A stretch of 64,000 nt of DNA from Alphaproteobacteria bacterium (GTDB lineage Bacteria > Pseudomonadota > Alphaproteobacteria > Rhodobacterales > Rhodobacteraceae). Numbering within the stretch: the stretch's first letter is position 1; each line of letters opens with the position of its first letter. Shown here piece after piece: positions 7,957 to 16,606 of the stretch. The stretch spans positions 62,001 through 126,000 of the forward strand of contig JAUHYC010000003.1 of NCBI GenBank assembly GCA_030426685.1, written 5' to 3'. The notes beneath the pieces are model-generated. The model did not search any database, was not told the origin of the DNA, and saw nothing but the letters and a program-made list of their open reading frames with translations. The translations under genes and the position numbers were made by a program.

Positions 7957-8649
7957 ATGAACATCATCTGGCTGGGGCATGGCAGCTTTCGCATTGAAAC
8001 CGCAGGTCAGGTGCTGCTGATCGATCCGTGGCTGACCGGAAACCCGGTATTGCCCGAGGATCAGCACGACGCCGCCGTGCAAGGGGCCACCCATATCCTG
8101 CTGACCCATACTCATTTCGATCATGTGGTCGATGTGCTTCCATTGGCCAAACATCTGAAAGTGCCGGTGGTCGGACAATACGACCTGATGGGTTACTGGG
8201 CCGAGGCAGAAGGCATCGAAACTGTTGGCTTCAACAAAGGAGGCACGGTGGATTTGAATGGCGTCAAGGTATCGATGGTCCCTGCCTCCCACAGCTCGAC
8301 CTTCTCGACTCCTGATGGGCTGCGTACAGGCGGCACCGAAATTGGCTTTATGATCGCGACCGAAGGGCACATGCTGTATGTCTCGGGCGATACCGACATC
8401 ATGGCGGATATGGAGTGGATGGGGGACTATTACAAACCCGATATCGGCATCCTGTCTGCGGGCGGCCATTTCACCATGGATATGAAGGGGGCGGCCTACG
8501 CAGCCAAGCGGTATTTCAATTTCAAAACCGTGATCCCCTGCCATTACCAGACTTTTCCGATCCTCGAACAAACGGCGCAGGTCCTGAAGGACAATCTGCC
8601 GGGTGTCGACGTAATCGAACCCCAAGTCATGCAGGCGATCGCTCTCTGA
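7957..8649 (+). CDS. Metal-dependent hydrolase, UPF0173/metallo-beta-lactamase fold
   Basis: A 230-residue single-domain protein. The metallo-beta-lactamase motif THTHFDH lies at residues 50-56, with further ligands in PASHSS, VSGDTD and IPCHYQTFP. It belongs to the UPF0173 group of hydrolases with unknown substrate. The ATG at 7957 follows GGGAGGATTAC; a start at 7900 would add an unlikely leader. Its TGA overlaps the ATG of the next gene by one base, so it heads a three-gene coupled operon. Confidence 0.9.
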   Translation: MNIIWLGHGSFRIETAGQVLLIDPWLTGNPVLPEDQHDAAVQGATHILLTHTHFDHVVDVLPLAKHLKVPVVGQYDLMGYWAEAEGIETVGFNKGGTVDLNGVKVSMVPASHSSTFSTPDGLRTGGTEIGFMIATEGHMLYVSGDTDIMADMEWMGDYYKPDIGILSAGGHFTMDMKGAAYAAKRYFNFKTVIPCHYQTFPILEQTAQVLKDNLPGVDVIEPQVMQAIAL

Positions 8650-9824
8650 TGCCCGCCTCGGATTTCAGCGCACAGGAATATGCAGACCGTCTCAGCAAAA
8701 CCCGTGCGGCCATGGCACAGCGTGGGATTGAGACCCTACTGGTCACCGATCCCTCAAACATGGCCTGGCTGACCGGGTATGACGGGTGGAGCTTTTACGT
8801 TCCGCAAATGGTGATCCTGCCAGCCACGGGCAGCCCGCTTTGGTGGGGGCGGACGCAGGACAAAGCCGGCGCGGCGCAAACCACATGGCTGGCCGCAACC
8901 GATCTGCTGGATTGGCCGGAAGAGCACGTGCAACACCCCGATCATCACCCCGTCGATGCATTGGTTCAAGAATTGCAGGAACGGGGCTGGACCTCTGGGC
9001 TGGGGGTTGAGATGGACAATTATTATTACTCAGCAGCCAGTCATCGCATTCTGGACCGCGCTTTCGGCACCTCGGCACTGACGGATGCCACCGGTCTCGT
9101 GAACTGGCAACGCGCAGTCAAGAGCGACGCGGAAATCGGAATGATGCGCAAGGCGGGCCAATTGACCGCGCATATGCACGAGGTTTTGCGCGAAACCTAT
9201 CGCGAGAGCATGCCCAAGAACCAATTGGTCGCCGAAGTTCAGGCGGCGGGCATTGCAGGCTTGCCTGATCTGCCGGGGGATTATCCCGCGATTGTCCCGA
9301 TTGCCCCTTCGGGCACCGAAGCCTCTGCCTCGCACATTACATGGAACGAACGGCAACTGGTACGCGGCGAGGCCACGTATTTCGAAATCTCGGGCTGCTA
9401 TCGCCGCTATCACTGCCCGGCCAGCCGCAGCCTGTTTCTGGGCGATCCCCCGGGCGACATCCGCCGCGCCGAGGCCGCGGTGCTGACTGCCATCGACGAC
9501 GCTCTGACCGCCGCGCGCCCGGGCACCACCTGCGAGGAGGTCGCGGCCCGTGTCTATGACAGCTTTGCGCGCGCCGGATACATCAAAGCCAATCGCACGG
9601 GTTATCCCATCGGCCTCAGCTACCCGCCGGACTGGGGGGAACGCACCATGAGCCTGCGGCCCGGAGATACGACGGAACTGCAGGAAAACATGACCTTTCA
9701 CCTGATGCCGGGGCTTTGGACTGCGGATTGGGGGCTGGCGATTACCGAAAGTTTTGTGGTGACCGCGCAAGGTGGCCAGCCTCTGGCCGATATTCCCCGC
9801 GAACTGGTGGTGAAATCTGCATGA
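8649..9824 (+). CDS. M24-family hydrolase, ectoine hydrolase (DoeA)-like
   Basis: A 391-residue protein with a creatinase-like N-domain and a pita-bread C-domain. The first metal-ligand segment of a true aminopeptidase P (D-x-G...D-x-T-R-T) is replaced by YFEISGCYRRYHCPASRS, and the later His region reads YPIGLSYPPDWGERT. This pattern resembles ectoine hydrolase DoeA and creatinase rather than a metallopeptidase. DoeA opens ectoine to N-acetyl-diaminobutyrate, but the usual partners doeB/doeC are absent here. The ATG shares one base with the preceding stop, and its own stop overlaps the next start by four bases. Confidence 0.72.
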   Translation: MPASDFSAQEYADRLSKTRAAMAQRGIETLLVTDPSNMAWLTGYDGWSFYVPQMVILPATGSPLWWGRTQDKAGAAQTTWLAATDLLDWPEEHVQHPDHHPVDALVQELQERGWTSGLGVEMDNYYYSAASHRILDRAFGTSALTDATGLVNWQRAVKSDAEIGMMRKAGQLTAHMHEVLRETYRESMPKNQLVAEVQAAGIAGLPDLPGDYPAIVPIAPSGTEASASHITWNERQLVRGEATYFEISGCYRRYHCPASRSLFLGDPPGDIRRAEAAVLTAIDDALTAARPGTTCEEVAARVYDSFARAGYIKANRTGYPIGLSYPPDWGERTMSLRPGDTTELQENMTFHLMPGLWTADWGLAITESFVVTAQGGQPLADIPRELVVKSA

Positions 9825-10789
9825 ACCAGCCAATCCGCCCCTCGCCAGAGTTGATCGCCGTGGTGCGACGCTGGAACGATGCGGTTCATGACAAGGATGG
9901 CGCTGCACTTTTCAACATGCTGTCCACCTCAGAACACCTGCGGTATCAGGGCTCAGCCGATGGTGAGTTCTGGTCCGGTTCTCTGTTCCGAAAAGGCTTT
10001 CCCGATCATGTGGCCGAAATTCCGGAATACGACTGGCAGGAACACAGTCTGGAGGCGTTTGAATGCGGCGCAATTGGCTGGGCCAATTGCGTAGCCACGT
10101 TGCACTTTGCCAGCAACCAAAGGGCGATGGTGCACCGGTTCACCTTTATCCTGCACCTGGAAGACGGTGTGTGGAAGATGGTGCACTGCCACGTGTCCAA
10201 CCCGATCCCCAACATGGAGAAACTTGGTATCGAGCACAAAGCGTTGGACGCACTGGTTGCTGCTGCGCGCGAAGGGTTTCGACAGGATCAGCGCGAAGGC
10301 ATGGCATCGGTCATGTTCACCGATATTGTCAATTCCTCAGCCATCGCTGAGATGCTGGGAGACCGGGTGTGGACCGATGCGATACAAAAACACTTTGAAT
10401 TGGCTCGTGACGCGATCGAGGCACAAGGCGGTACGCTGGTGAAATCACTGGGTGACGGAACAATGTCGAGCTTCCCATCTGCCCGCACAGCGTTAACCGC
10501 CGCCACCGAGATACAGCGGCGTAACGCAGAGAGACCTGACGAACCGTGCCTGCAAATCCGCATCGGCATACACACCGGAGACGTCATCCAAACCGATGAC
10601 GACTTCTTTGGCACGGTTGTGAACAAGGCCGCACGGGTTGCGGCGGCTGCCGCCCCGGGAGAGGTCTGCGTGTCCGATGCGACGCAGCTATTGGTCAGCG
10701 GACAGGGTGATTTGACCTTTGGCGCTCCGATAACGGTAAAATTAAAAGGACTGCCCGGAGATCACACGGTTTACAGTTTGAAGTGGTAA
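9821..10789 (+). CDS. SnoaL-like domain fused to class III adenylate/guanylate cyclase
   Basis: A 322-residue protein. Residues about 8-135 form a SnoaL/NTF2-like cone with a tryptophan- and histidine-rich pocket; residues about 160-322 are a class III cyclase. Catalytic residues look complete: metal Asp168 (VMFTDIV) and Asp212 (SLGDG), Lys208, Asp261 (DDFFG), and Asn268 and Arg272 (VVNKAARV). It should make cyclic AMP, with the N-domain sensing a small ligand. The ATG overlaps the M24 gene stop (ATGA), so translation is coupled. There is no membrane segment. Confidence 0.85.
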   Translation: MNQPIRPSPELIAVVRRWNDAVHDKDGAALFNMLSTSEHLRYQGSADGEFWSGSLFRKGFPDHVAEIPEYDWQEHSLEAFECGAIGWANCVATLHFASNQRAMVHRFTFILHLEDGVWKMVHCHVSNPIPNMEKLGIEHKALDALVAAAREGFRQDQREGMASVMFTDIVNSSAIAEMLGDRVWTDAIQKHFELARDAIEAQGGTLVKSLGDGTMSSFPSARTALTAATEIQRRNAERPDEPCLQIRIGIHTGDVIQTDDDFFGTVVNKAARVAAAAAPGEVCVSDATQLLVSGQGDLTFGAPITVKLKGLPGDHTVYSLKW

Positions 10790-10793
10790 CGCG

Positions 10794-11243
10794 TTAACGC
10801 CGCTCCGCGAAGAAGTCCCTAAGCAACCGCTCGGCCTCCTTTGCTCCGATCCCGTCGTAGATGTCAGGCTGATGATGCGCCTGCGGGTGGGAAAACACGC
10901 GCGCGCCGTGGGCAACACCCCCGGATTTGGGATCGGATGCACCGTAGTAAATCCTCCGAATGCGCGCAGCCGCAAAGGCGGCCGCACACATGGCGCATGG
11001 TTCAAGCGTTACGTAAAGGTCGTGATCCGGCAGACGTTCCGAACCGGCCTGCGCGCAGGCAGCACGCAGCGCCAGAATCTCGGCATGGGCGGTGGGATCA
11101 TTCAGCTCTCGCGTCCGGTTTCCGTCAGCGGCAACAACCTGACCGCCTGGCGCAATGATCACGGCACCCACCGGCACTTCACCGCGGTTTGCCGCTGCCT
11201 GCGCCTGTTCCAGTGCCAGTTTCATATGAGATCTGAACTCCAT
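10794..11243 (-). CDS. tadA: tRNA adenosine(34) deaminase
   Basis: A 149-residue cytidine-deaminase-fold protein that converts A34 of tRNA-Arg(ACG) to inosine. The zinc and catalytic motif HAE is at residues 53-55 (TAHAEILAL) and PCAMC at 82-86. The N-terminal GEVPVGAVI and the asparagine in GNRTRELNDPTAH are typical. It is convergent with the cyclase gene and divergent from the pseudouridine synthase gene. Confidence 0.95.
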   Translation of the reverse strand: MEFRSHMKLALEQAQAAANRGEVPVGAVIIAPGGQVVAADGNRTRELNDPTAHAEILALRAACAQAGSERLPDHDLYVTLEPCAMCAAAFAAARIRRIYYGASDPKSGGVAHGARVFSHPQAHHQPDIYDGIGAKEAERLLRDFFAERR

Positions 11244-11304
11244 GCCTCTGACTGCCTCAGAAACCTGCCTTTCGCAAGTCGCCGGGATGCGTTATGGCCA
11301 GGGC

Positions 11305-12120
11305 ATGACCAATACCCCTCCTCCCGGCGACCGGATCGCCAAAGTACTGGCCCGTGCCGGTGTCGCCTCGCGCCGCGAGGCCGAGCGAATGATCGAAGCA
11401 GGCCGCGTGACCGTAAACGGCAAGGCAATCAGCAGCCCAGCGCTGAACGTGACCGCAAAGGACAAGATCACCGTCGATGGCAAACCGGTGTCCGAGCCGG
11501 AACCCGCGCGCCTGTGGCTTTACCACAAACCTCCCGGTCTGGTGACCACCGCCCGTGACGAAAAGGGGCGCACAACGATCTTCGACAAGCTGCCCGAGGG
11601 CATGCCCCGGGTAATGAGCGTCGGACGCCTGGACCTGAATTCCGAAGGATTGCTGTTGCTGACCAATGATGGTGGCATCAAGCGCAAGCTCGAACTGCCT
11701 TCAACCGGGTGGCTGCGCAAATACCGCGTGCGGGTGAACGGGCGCCCCAAGGACGAAGATTTCGAACCGCTGCGCAAAGGCATGGTCATTGACGGCGAGC
11801 GGTTCCAGCCCATGACCGTGACGTTGGACCGCCAGCAAGGTGCAAATGCCTGGCTGACCATCGGCCTGCGCGAGGGGAAGAACCGCGAGATCCGCCGCGC
11901 GATCGAGGATATCGGATATGTCGTCAATCGCCTGTTGCGCGTGTCTTACGGTCCTTTCCAACTGGGTGATCTGAAACCCGGTGAGGTCGAGGAAATTCGC
12001 CGCCGTGTCATGCGCGACCAATTGGGGTTGGATACCGAGGACAGCGGCAAAGCGCCCGCAAAACGCCCTGCGCGGCCTCAGCGCAAACGACCACCGGTCG
12101 GCAAGAAATCTCGCAATTGA
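11305..12120 (+). CDS. rluB: 23S rRNA pseudouridine synthase, RluB/RsuA family
   Basis: A 271-residue enzyme. An N-terminal S4 RNA-binding domain (DRIAKVLARAGVASRREAERMI, then VTVNGK) is followed by the RsuA/RluB catalytic domain. Catalytic Asp110 lies in VGRLDLNSEGLLLLTND. The C-terminal 35 residues are a Lys/Arg/Pro-rich tail that probably adds RNA affinity. The ATG at 11305 was chosen because the S4 domain begins ten residues later; a start at 11242 would overlap the divergent tadA start. RluB modifies U2605 in E. coli; the exact target here is inferred. Confidence 0.88.
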   Translation: MTNTPPPGDRIAKVLARAGVASRREAERMIEAGRVTVNGKAISSPALNVTAKDKITVDGKPVSEPEPARLWLYHKPPGLVTTARDEKGRTTIFDKLPEGMPRVMSVGRLDLNSEGLLLLTNDGGIKRKLELPSTGWLRKYRVRVNGRPKDEDFEPLRKGMVIDGERFQPMTVTLDRQQGANAWLTIGLREGKNREIRRAIEDIGYVVNRLLRVSYGPFQLGDLKPGEVEEIRRRVMRDQLGLDTEDSGKAPAKRPARPQRKRPPVGKKSRN

Positions 12121-12204
12121 TGCAGCTAGCGCAACCTTCCCCCTAGCGCCAAGCCCGCGCATCGCCTAACTTTTCTGTGACAGCCACAGTTGGGGGGGGG
12201 CGCA

Positions 12205-12294
12205 ATGTCCGGAACCGGAGTGCAAAAATTGGCCTATGCGGCGCTATTGGTGCTGCTATTCGGCGTCTGCACCGGCGTTCTGGGGGGCTTGTAG
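12205..12294 (+). CDS. Small single-span membrane peptide
   Basis: A 29-residue frame (MSGTGVQKLAYAALLVLLFG, then a VCTGVLGGL end) preceded by a G-rich ribosome-binding stretch. It is almost entirely one hydrophobic helix. It ends four bases before the start of the XpaC-family gene, so it should be the first cistron of the stress operon. It may be a real membrane peptide or a leader whose translation tunes the next gene. Confidence 0.5.
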   Translation: MSGTGVQKLAYAALLVLLFGVCTGVLGGL

Positions 12295-12298
12295 AGGC

Positions 12299-13213
12299 AT
12301 GGCCAAGCGATATGGCGGGAAATTCAGCCCCGAAGACGCATCTTCATCGCCGGATCAGCCTCCGCGCGGCCAATTCGAGGGCGCCCGGGTCGAACCCGCA
12401 GGCGCGCGCGCGAATGTGTTGTTTGTCCCGGCAATTCCGCTGGTATTCCTGTCGTTGAACGATGGCGCAATCGGCATGACCATTGGGTTGGTCGCAGCAG
12501 GGCTGCTGACAGCGGCTGCATTCCTGTTGCGCGAAGGCCTTCGGGCCGAGTCCGCGTATAACGCCAAGCGCACCGCCCGCCGTCCAGCCTTTCCACGCAA
12601 GATTTTCTCCAGCGTCCTTACCGGACTTGGTGCGGCTCTGGCGGCGTATCGGACCGAGTTTCTGGATGCCGAAACCGCTGCACAGGCCAGTATGTTGGCT
12701 CCGATTCTATTTGGCGTCGCCGCGACCGCGCTGCATTCCGTATCCTTTGGACTTGATCCAATGAAAGATAAGGGCATGGAAGGCGTAGACACTTTCCAGC
12801 AAGATCGTGTCGCGCGTGTTGTCGAGGATGCGGAAACCCATCTGAGCCAGATGACGGACGCGATCAAACGCGCGGGTGACCGCAGGATCGAGGCTCGGGT
12901 CGAACGGTTTCAGGACACGGCCCGCGAACTGTTCCGCACAGTCGAAGAAGACCCGCGCGATCTGGCAGGCGCGCGCAAGTACCTGACGGTCTACTTGCAA
13001 GGTGCACGCGATGCGACGGTGAAATTTGCGGATGTCTATGCCCGCACCCGTGACGCGCAGACACTGGCTGACTACACCGCCCTGCTGGATGATCTGGAAC
13101 AGAATTTCGCGGCACGCACGCGAAAGATGTTATTGGATGACCGCAGCGATCTGACGGTTGAAATTGATGTGCTGCGCGACAGGCTGCAGCGCGAAGGCGT
13201 CCGGCTGGACTGA
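12299..13213 (+). CDS. XpaC-like protein (5-bromo-4-chloroindolyl phosphate hydrolysis family)
   Basis: A 304-residue protein. About 40 polar residues come first, then two pairs of hydrophobic segments (roughly residues 40-75 and 105-145), then a long helical C-terminal half rich in Arg, Asp and Glu. The pattern fits the XpaC family, whose genes sit beside telA-like genes in many bacteria. The family name comes from an old colour assay and does not prove phosphatase activity. The ATG at 12299 follows GTAGAGGC. TelA follows after 30 bases. Confidence 0.8.
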   Translation: MAKRYGGKFSPEDASSSPDQPPRGQFEGARVEPAGARANVLFVPAIPLVFLSLNDGAIGMTIGLVAAGLLTAAAFLLREGLRAESAYNAKRTARRPAFPRKIFSSVLTGLGAALAAYRTEFLDAETAAQASMLAPILFGVAATALHSVSFGLDPMKDKGMEGVDTFQQDRVARVVEDAETHLSQMTDAIKRAGDRRIEARVERFQDTARELFRTVEEDPRDLAGARKYLTVYLQGARDATVKFADVYARTRDAQTLADYTALLDDLEQNFAARTRKMLLDDRSDLTVEIDVLRDRLQREGVRLD

Positions 13214-13243
13214 CCGGCCACAATTTGAGCGAGGATTTTCCCC

Positions 13244-14434
13244 ATGTCCGATGAGATCAAGAACAAAGCTGTCGAGGCCGAAACGCTGGTGCAGGAAATC
13301 ACAGCCGTCACCTTGCCCGATCCGCAAGCCGAGATAGTGCCTTTGGAAGAGGCTGACGAGCCGGTTGGCGCCGAAATCCGCAAGCGGATGAATGAGATCG
13401 ACATGGGGGACACCAATTCCATCGTCTCGTTCGGCTCGTCGGCACAGGCGGAGTTGCAGGAAATCAGCCAGGCAATGCTGGCTGACGTGCGCAACAAGGA
13501 CGTGGGCCCGGCAGGGGACAGTCTGCGCAATATCGTCACCACGATCCGGGGATTTTCAGTCAGTGAACTGGACGTCCGGCGCGAGCGCAGCTGGTGGGAG
13601 AAATTGCTGGGTCGCGCGGCACCTTTCGCGAAGTTCACCGCCAAATTCGAAGACGTTCAGGGCCAGATTGACCGGATCACCGACGATTTGCTGGGACATG
13701 AACATACGCTGCTAAAAGACATCAAGTCGCTCGATCTGCTCTATGAAAAGACGCTGGAATTCTACGATGAGCTGGCGCTGTATATTGCGGCAGGTGAAGA
13801 AAAGCTGACCGAACTGGATAGTCACGATATCCCGGAAAGAGAGGCCGAAGTTCAGGCCGCCCCTGAGGGCCAGCAGGTGATGAAGGCGCAGGAGCTGCGC
13901 GATCTGCGCGCCGCGCGTGACGATCTGGAACGCCGCATCCATGATCTGAAACTGACGCGTCAGGTGACGATGCAATCGCTGCCGTCGATCCGGTTGGTAC
14001 AGGAGAACGACAAATCGCTGGTGACCAAAATCAACTCGACCCTGGTCAACACCGTGCCGCTCTGGGAAACCCAGTTGGCGCAGGCGGTGACCATCCAGCG
14101 CAGCGCCGAAGCCGCCGCCGCTGTGCGCGATGCCAATGACCTGACCAATGAGCTGCTGACCTCAAACGCCGCCAATCTGCGTGAGTCCAACAAGATGATC
14201 CGCGAAGAAATGGAGCGCGGCGTCTTTGACATTGAAGCTGTCAAACAGGCCAATGCAGACCTGATCGGCACGATCAATGAAAGCCTCGCAATTGCGGATG
14301 AAGGCAAGGCCAAACGTGCAGCCGCCGAAGAGGAACTGAAAAAGATGGAGGCTGAACTGCGCGACACGCTTGCTGCAGCCAAGGCGCGGCAGGACGGGAC
14401 TGGCGACACTGCCGGAACGGCCGTCCCCGCGTAG
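13244..14434 (+). CDS. Toxic anion resistance protein, TelA family
   Basis: A 396-residue, almost wholly alpha-helical protein of the TelA/KlaA family. Family landmarks are visible: SIVSFGSSAQAELQEISQAM near residue 60, WWEKLLGRAAPFAKF near 120 and NSTLVNTVPLWETQLAQAV near 265. The C-terminal third is coiled-coil. Family members are linked to resistance to tellurite and cell-wall antibiotics and are often next to xpaC. The exact role is unknown; it is probably a peripheral membrane scaffold. Its stop shares one base with the GTG start of the next gene. Confidence 0.92.
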   Translation: MSDEIKNKAVEAETLVQEITAVTLPDPQAEIVPLEEADEPVGAEIRKRMNEIDMGDTNSIVSFGSSAQAELQEISQAMLADVRNKDVGPAGDSLRNIVTTIRGFSVSELDVRRERSWWEKLLGRAAPFAKFTAKFEDVQGQIDRITDDLLGHEHTLLKDIKSLDLLYEKTLEFYDELALYIAAGEEKLTELDSHDIPEREAEVQAAPEGQQVMKAQELRDLRAARDDLERRIHDLKLTRQVTMQSLPSIRLVQENDKSLVTKINSTLVNTVPLWETQLAQAVTIQRSAEAAAAVRDANDLTNELLTSNAANLRESNKMIREEMERGVFDIEAVKQANADLIGTINESLAIADEGKAKRAAAEEELKKMEAELRDTLAAAKARQDGTGDTAGTAVPA

Positions 14435-15405
14435 TGGGAACAACGGGCGTGCGACCGTTTCTCAGGACCAGTATCGCAATATGCGCTCTGTCGCTGCTGG
14501 CTCTGGCTGGCTGCGACGAAGCGCTTATGACTTCTATTGTTCCGGAAACGCGCCCGGTGCAGCCAGAGGGTCTGAGCAACGCCTATGTGGAACCGTCAGC
14601 GGCCAGCCTTGATCTGGCCCGCTATTATGAGGGTGTGCAGAATAATCTGCTGACGCGCGGGCTGCTACGCACGGATGGTGGCGGACCGGATACCCCATAT
14701 GACGCTGACGATTTGGCGCGAAACTTTGAAACGATCGCCTTTTATTCCGAATATCCCGGACATGCGGTCTCGGCCGGAGGACGCCGAACCAGTCGGCAAC
14801 TCAGCCGCTGGTCGGGTCCCGTCCGTATCCAGGCCGAGTTCGGCCCATCGGTGGCACCCACCGTTCGTCAGCAAGATACGGCCCGGATCGAAGCATATGC
14901 GAGTCGCTTGTCCCGTCTGACGGATCACCCTGTTTCGACGGTCAGCCGAAACGCGAATTTCCATGTTTTCGTCGCGGGCGAAGACGACACGGCCTATGTT
15001 CAGAATAGGCTGAGGCAGTTGATACCGGGCATCGGACAGGCGCAGCTTGATCTGTTCGACAGGCTGCCCCGTTCGTTCTACTGTTTCGTGTTCGCTTCGG
15101 CCCCAAACAGCGCACCGCAGACTTATACGCGGGCAGTCGCTCTGGTCCGCGCCGAGCATCCCGACCTTGTGCGGCTCAGCTGCATTCACGAAGAAATCGC
15201 GCAAGGCTTGGGCCTGCCGAATGACAGCCCGACGGCCAGACCGTCAATCTTCAACGACGATGATGAGTTTGCCCTGCTCACCAGCCATGACGAAAAGCTG
15301 CTGACCATCCTCTACGACCCGCGCCTGAAGCCGGGCATGAGTGCGGACGAGGCACGCCCGGTGGTCCGTATCATTGCACGCGAATTAATGGGGCAGTCGC
15401 TCTGA
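14434..15405 (+). CDS. DUF2927 lipoprotein, possible metalloprotease-like protein
   Basis: A 323-residue protein with a lipoprotein signal ending LLALAGC (Cys27). The body is the DUF2927 domain. The motif IHEEIAQGLGLPND, around residues 250-265, resembles the HExxQ/HExxH zinc-protease signature and is conserved in the family. It starts at GTG 14434, overlapping the telA stop by one base, so it is tightly coupled. It would sit in the periplasm, while its neighbours lie at the inner membrane. The catalytic claim is inference. Confidence 0.8.
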   Translation: MGTTGVRPFLRTSIAICALSLLALAGCDEALMTSIVPETRPVQPEGLSNAYVEPSAASLDLARYYEGVQNNLLTRGLLRTDGGGPDTPYDADDLARNFETIAFYSEYPGHAVSAGGRRTSRQLSRWSGPVRIQAEFGPSVAPTVRQQDTARIEAYASRLSRLTDHPVSTVSRNANFHVFVAGEDDTAYVQNRLRQLIPGIGQAQLDLFDRLPRSFYCFVFASAPNSAPQTYTRAVALVRAEHPDLVRLSCIHEEIAQGLGLPNDSPTARPSIFNDDDEFALLTSHDEKLLTILYDPRLKPGMSADEARPVVRIIARELMGQSL

Positions 15406-15427
15406 CCCCTTAGACAGGAGAAATCCA

Positions 15428-16576
15428 ATGGGAATTTTTGATTTTCTGACCGGCGAATTCATTGACGTTATCCACTGGGTCGACGACACCCGCGACACCA
15501 TGGTCTGGCGGTTCGAGCGTGAAGGACACGAGATCAAATACGGCGCCAAGCTGACCGTGCGCGAAGGTCAGGCCGCGGTCTTCGTGCATGAGGGGCAATT
15601 GGCGGATGTGTTCACGCCCGGTCTCTATATGCTTGAGACCAACAACATGCCGATCATGACGACTTTGCAGCATTGGGATCACGGGTTCCAGTCGCCTTTC
15701 AAGTCCGAGATCTATTTCGTCAATACGACCCGGTTCAATGACCTGAAATGGGGTACTAAGAACCCGATCATGCTGCGCGACCCCGAATTCGGTCCCACGC
15801 GCATCCGGGCATTCGGCACATATACCGTTCGCGTGAAAGATGCGGCCAGGTTCCTGGTTGAGATCGTCGGCACGGATGGTGAGTTCACAATGGACGAAAT
15901 CAGCTTTCAGATTCGCAACATCATCGTGCAGGAGTTCAGCCGCGTCATCGCCGGTTCGGGCATCCCGGTCCTGGATATGGCGGCAAACACCGCTGATCTT
16001 GGCAAACTGATTGCAGCCGAGGTTTCACCGGTGTTGGAGGGATACGGGCTGGAAATGCCCGAATTCTATATCGAGAACATCTCGTTACCGCCCGCGGTAG
16101 AAGCTGCGCTGGACAAGCGCACCTCGATGGGGCTGGCGGGTGATCTGGGCAAGTTCACCCAGTATTCGGCGGCCGAGGCAATGACTGCGGCGGCGAACAA
16201 CCCCGGCCAGGGCGGCGGTATGGGGGCAGGTCTTGGCATGGGCATGGGTATGGCGATGGCCCAGCAGATGTCGAACATGGCAGCGGGTCAGCCGCGCGGC
16301 CCGTGGGGCGGGTCCGCCCCCGCTGCTCCGCAACCGTCTGCGCATACAGCCCCGCCGCCCCCTCCGCCCGTTGAACATGTCTGGCATATCGCGGTGGATG
16401 GGCAGACCAGCGGACCGTTTTCCAAAGCCAATATGGGTCGCATGGCGGCGGACGGAGAGCTGACGCGCGACACCCATGTCTGGACCGCCGGTCAGGACGG
16501 TTGGAAAAAGGCGGGCGACGTGCAGGAACTGGCGCAACTGTTCACGATTTTGCCGCCTCCTCCCCCCGGCGCGTAA
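15428..16576 (+). CDS. SPFH (YdjI-like) protein with C-terminal GYF_2 domain
   Basis: A 382-residue protein. Residues about 1-255 form an SPFH/band-7-like domain of the YdjI type. Residues about 255-320 are a Gly/Met-rich then Pro-rich linker. The end is a GYF_2 (DUF4339) module, recognised by VWHIAVDGQTSGPFS followed by VWTAGQDGWKKAGDV. SPFH proteins assemble rings on membranes; GYF_2 modules bind proline-rich partners and this protein has its own proline runs. In Bacillus, YdjI works with PspA and YdjG. It lies 22 bases after the DUF2927 gene with an AGACAGGAG site. Confidence 0.88.
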   Translation: MGIFDFLTGEFIDVIHWVDDTRDTMVWRFEREGHEIKYGAKLTVREGQAAVFVHEGQLADVFTPGLYMLETNNMPIMTTLQHWDHGFQSPFKSEIYFVNTTRFNDLKWGTKNPIMLRDPEFGPTRIRAFGTYTVRVKDAARFLVEIVGTDGEFTMDEISFQIRNIIVQEFSRVIAGSGIPVLDMAANTADLGKLIAAEVSPVLEGYGLEMPEFYIENISLPPAVEAALDKRTSMGLAGDLGKFTQYSAAEAMTAAANNPGQGGGMGAGLGMGMGMAMAQQMSNMAAGQPRGPWGGSAPAAPQPSAHTAPPPPPPVEHVWHIAVDGQTSGPFSKANMGRMAADGELTRDTHVWTAGQDGWKKAGDVQELAQLFTILPPPPPGA

Positions 16577-16606
16577 CTGAGCGGGCAAGCCGGAACGGAT
16601 CGCATC

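Noticed and set aside
7366-8625. A 419-codon open frame on the minus strand
   Set aside because: It lies antisense over the UPF0173 hydrolase gene and the ceramidase-like gene, both with full motifs; its own translation matches no family. GC-rich third positions keep antisense frames open.
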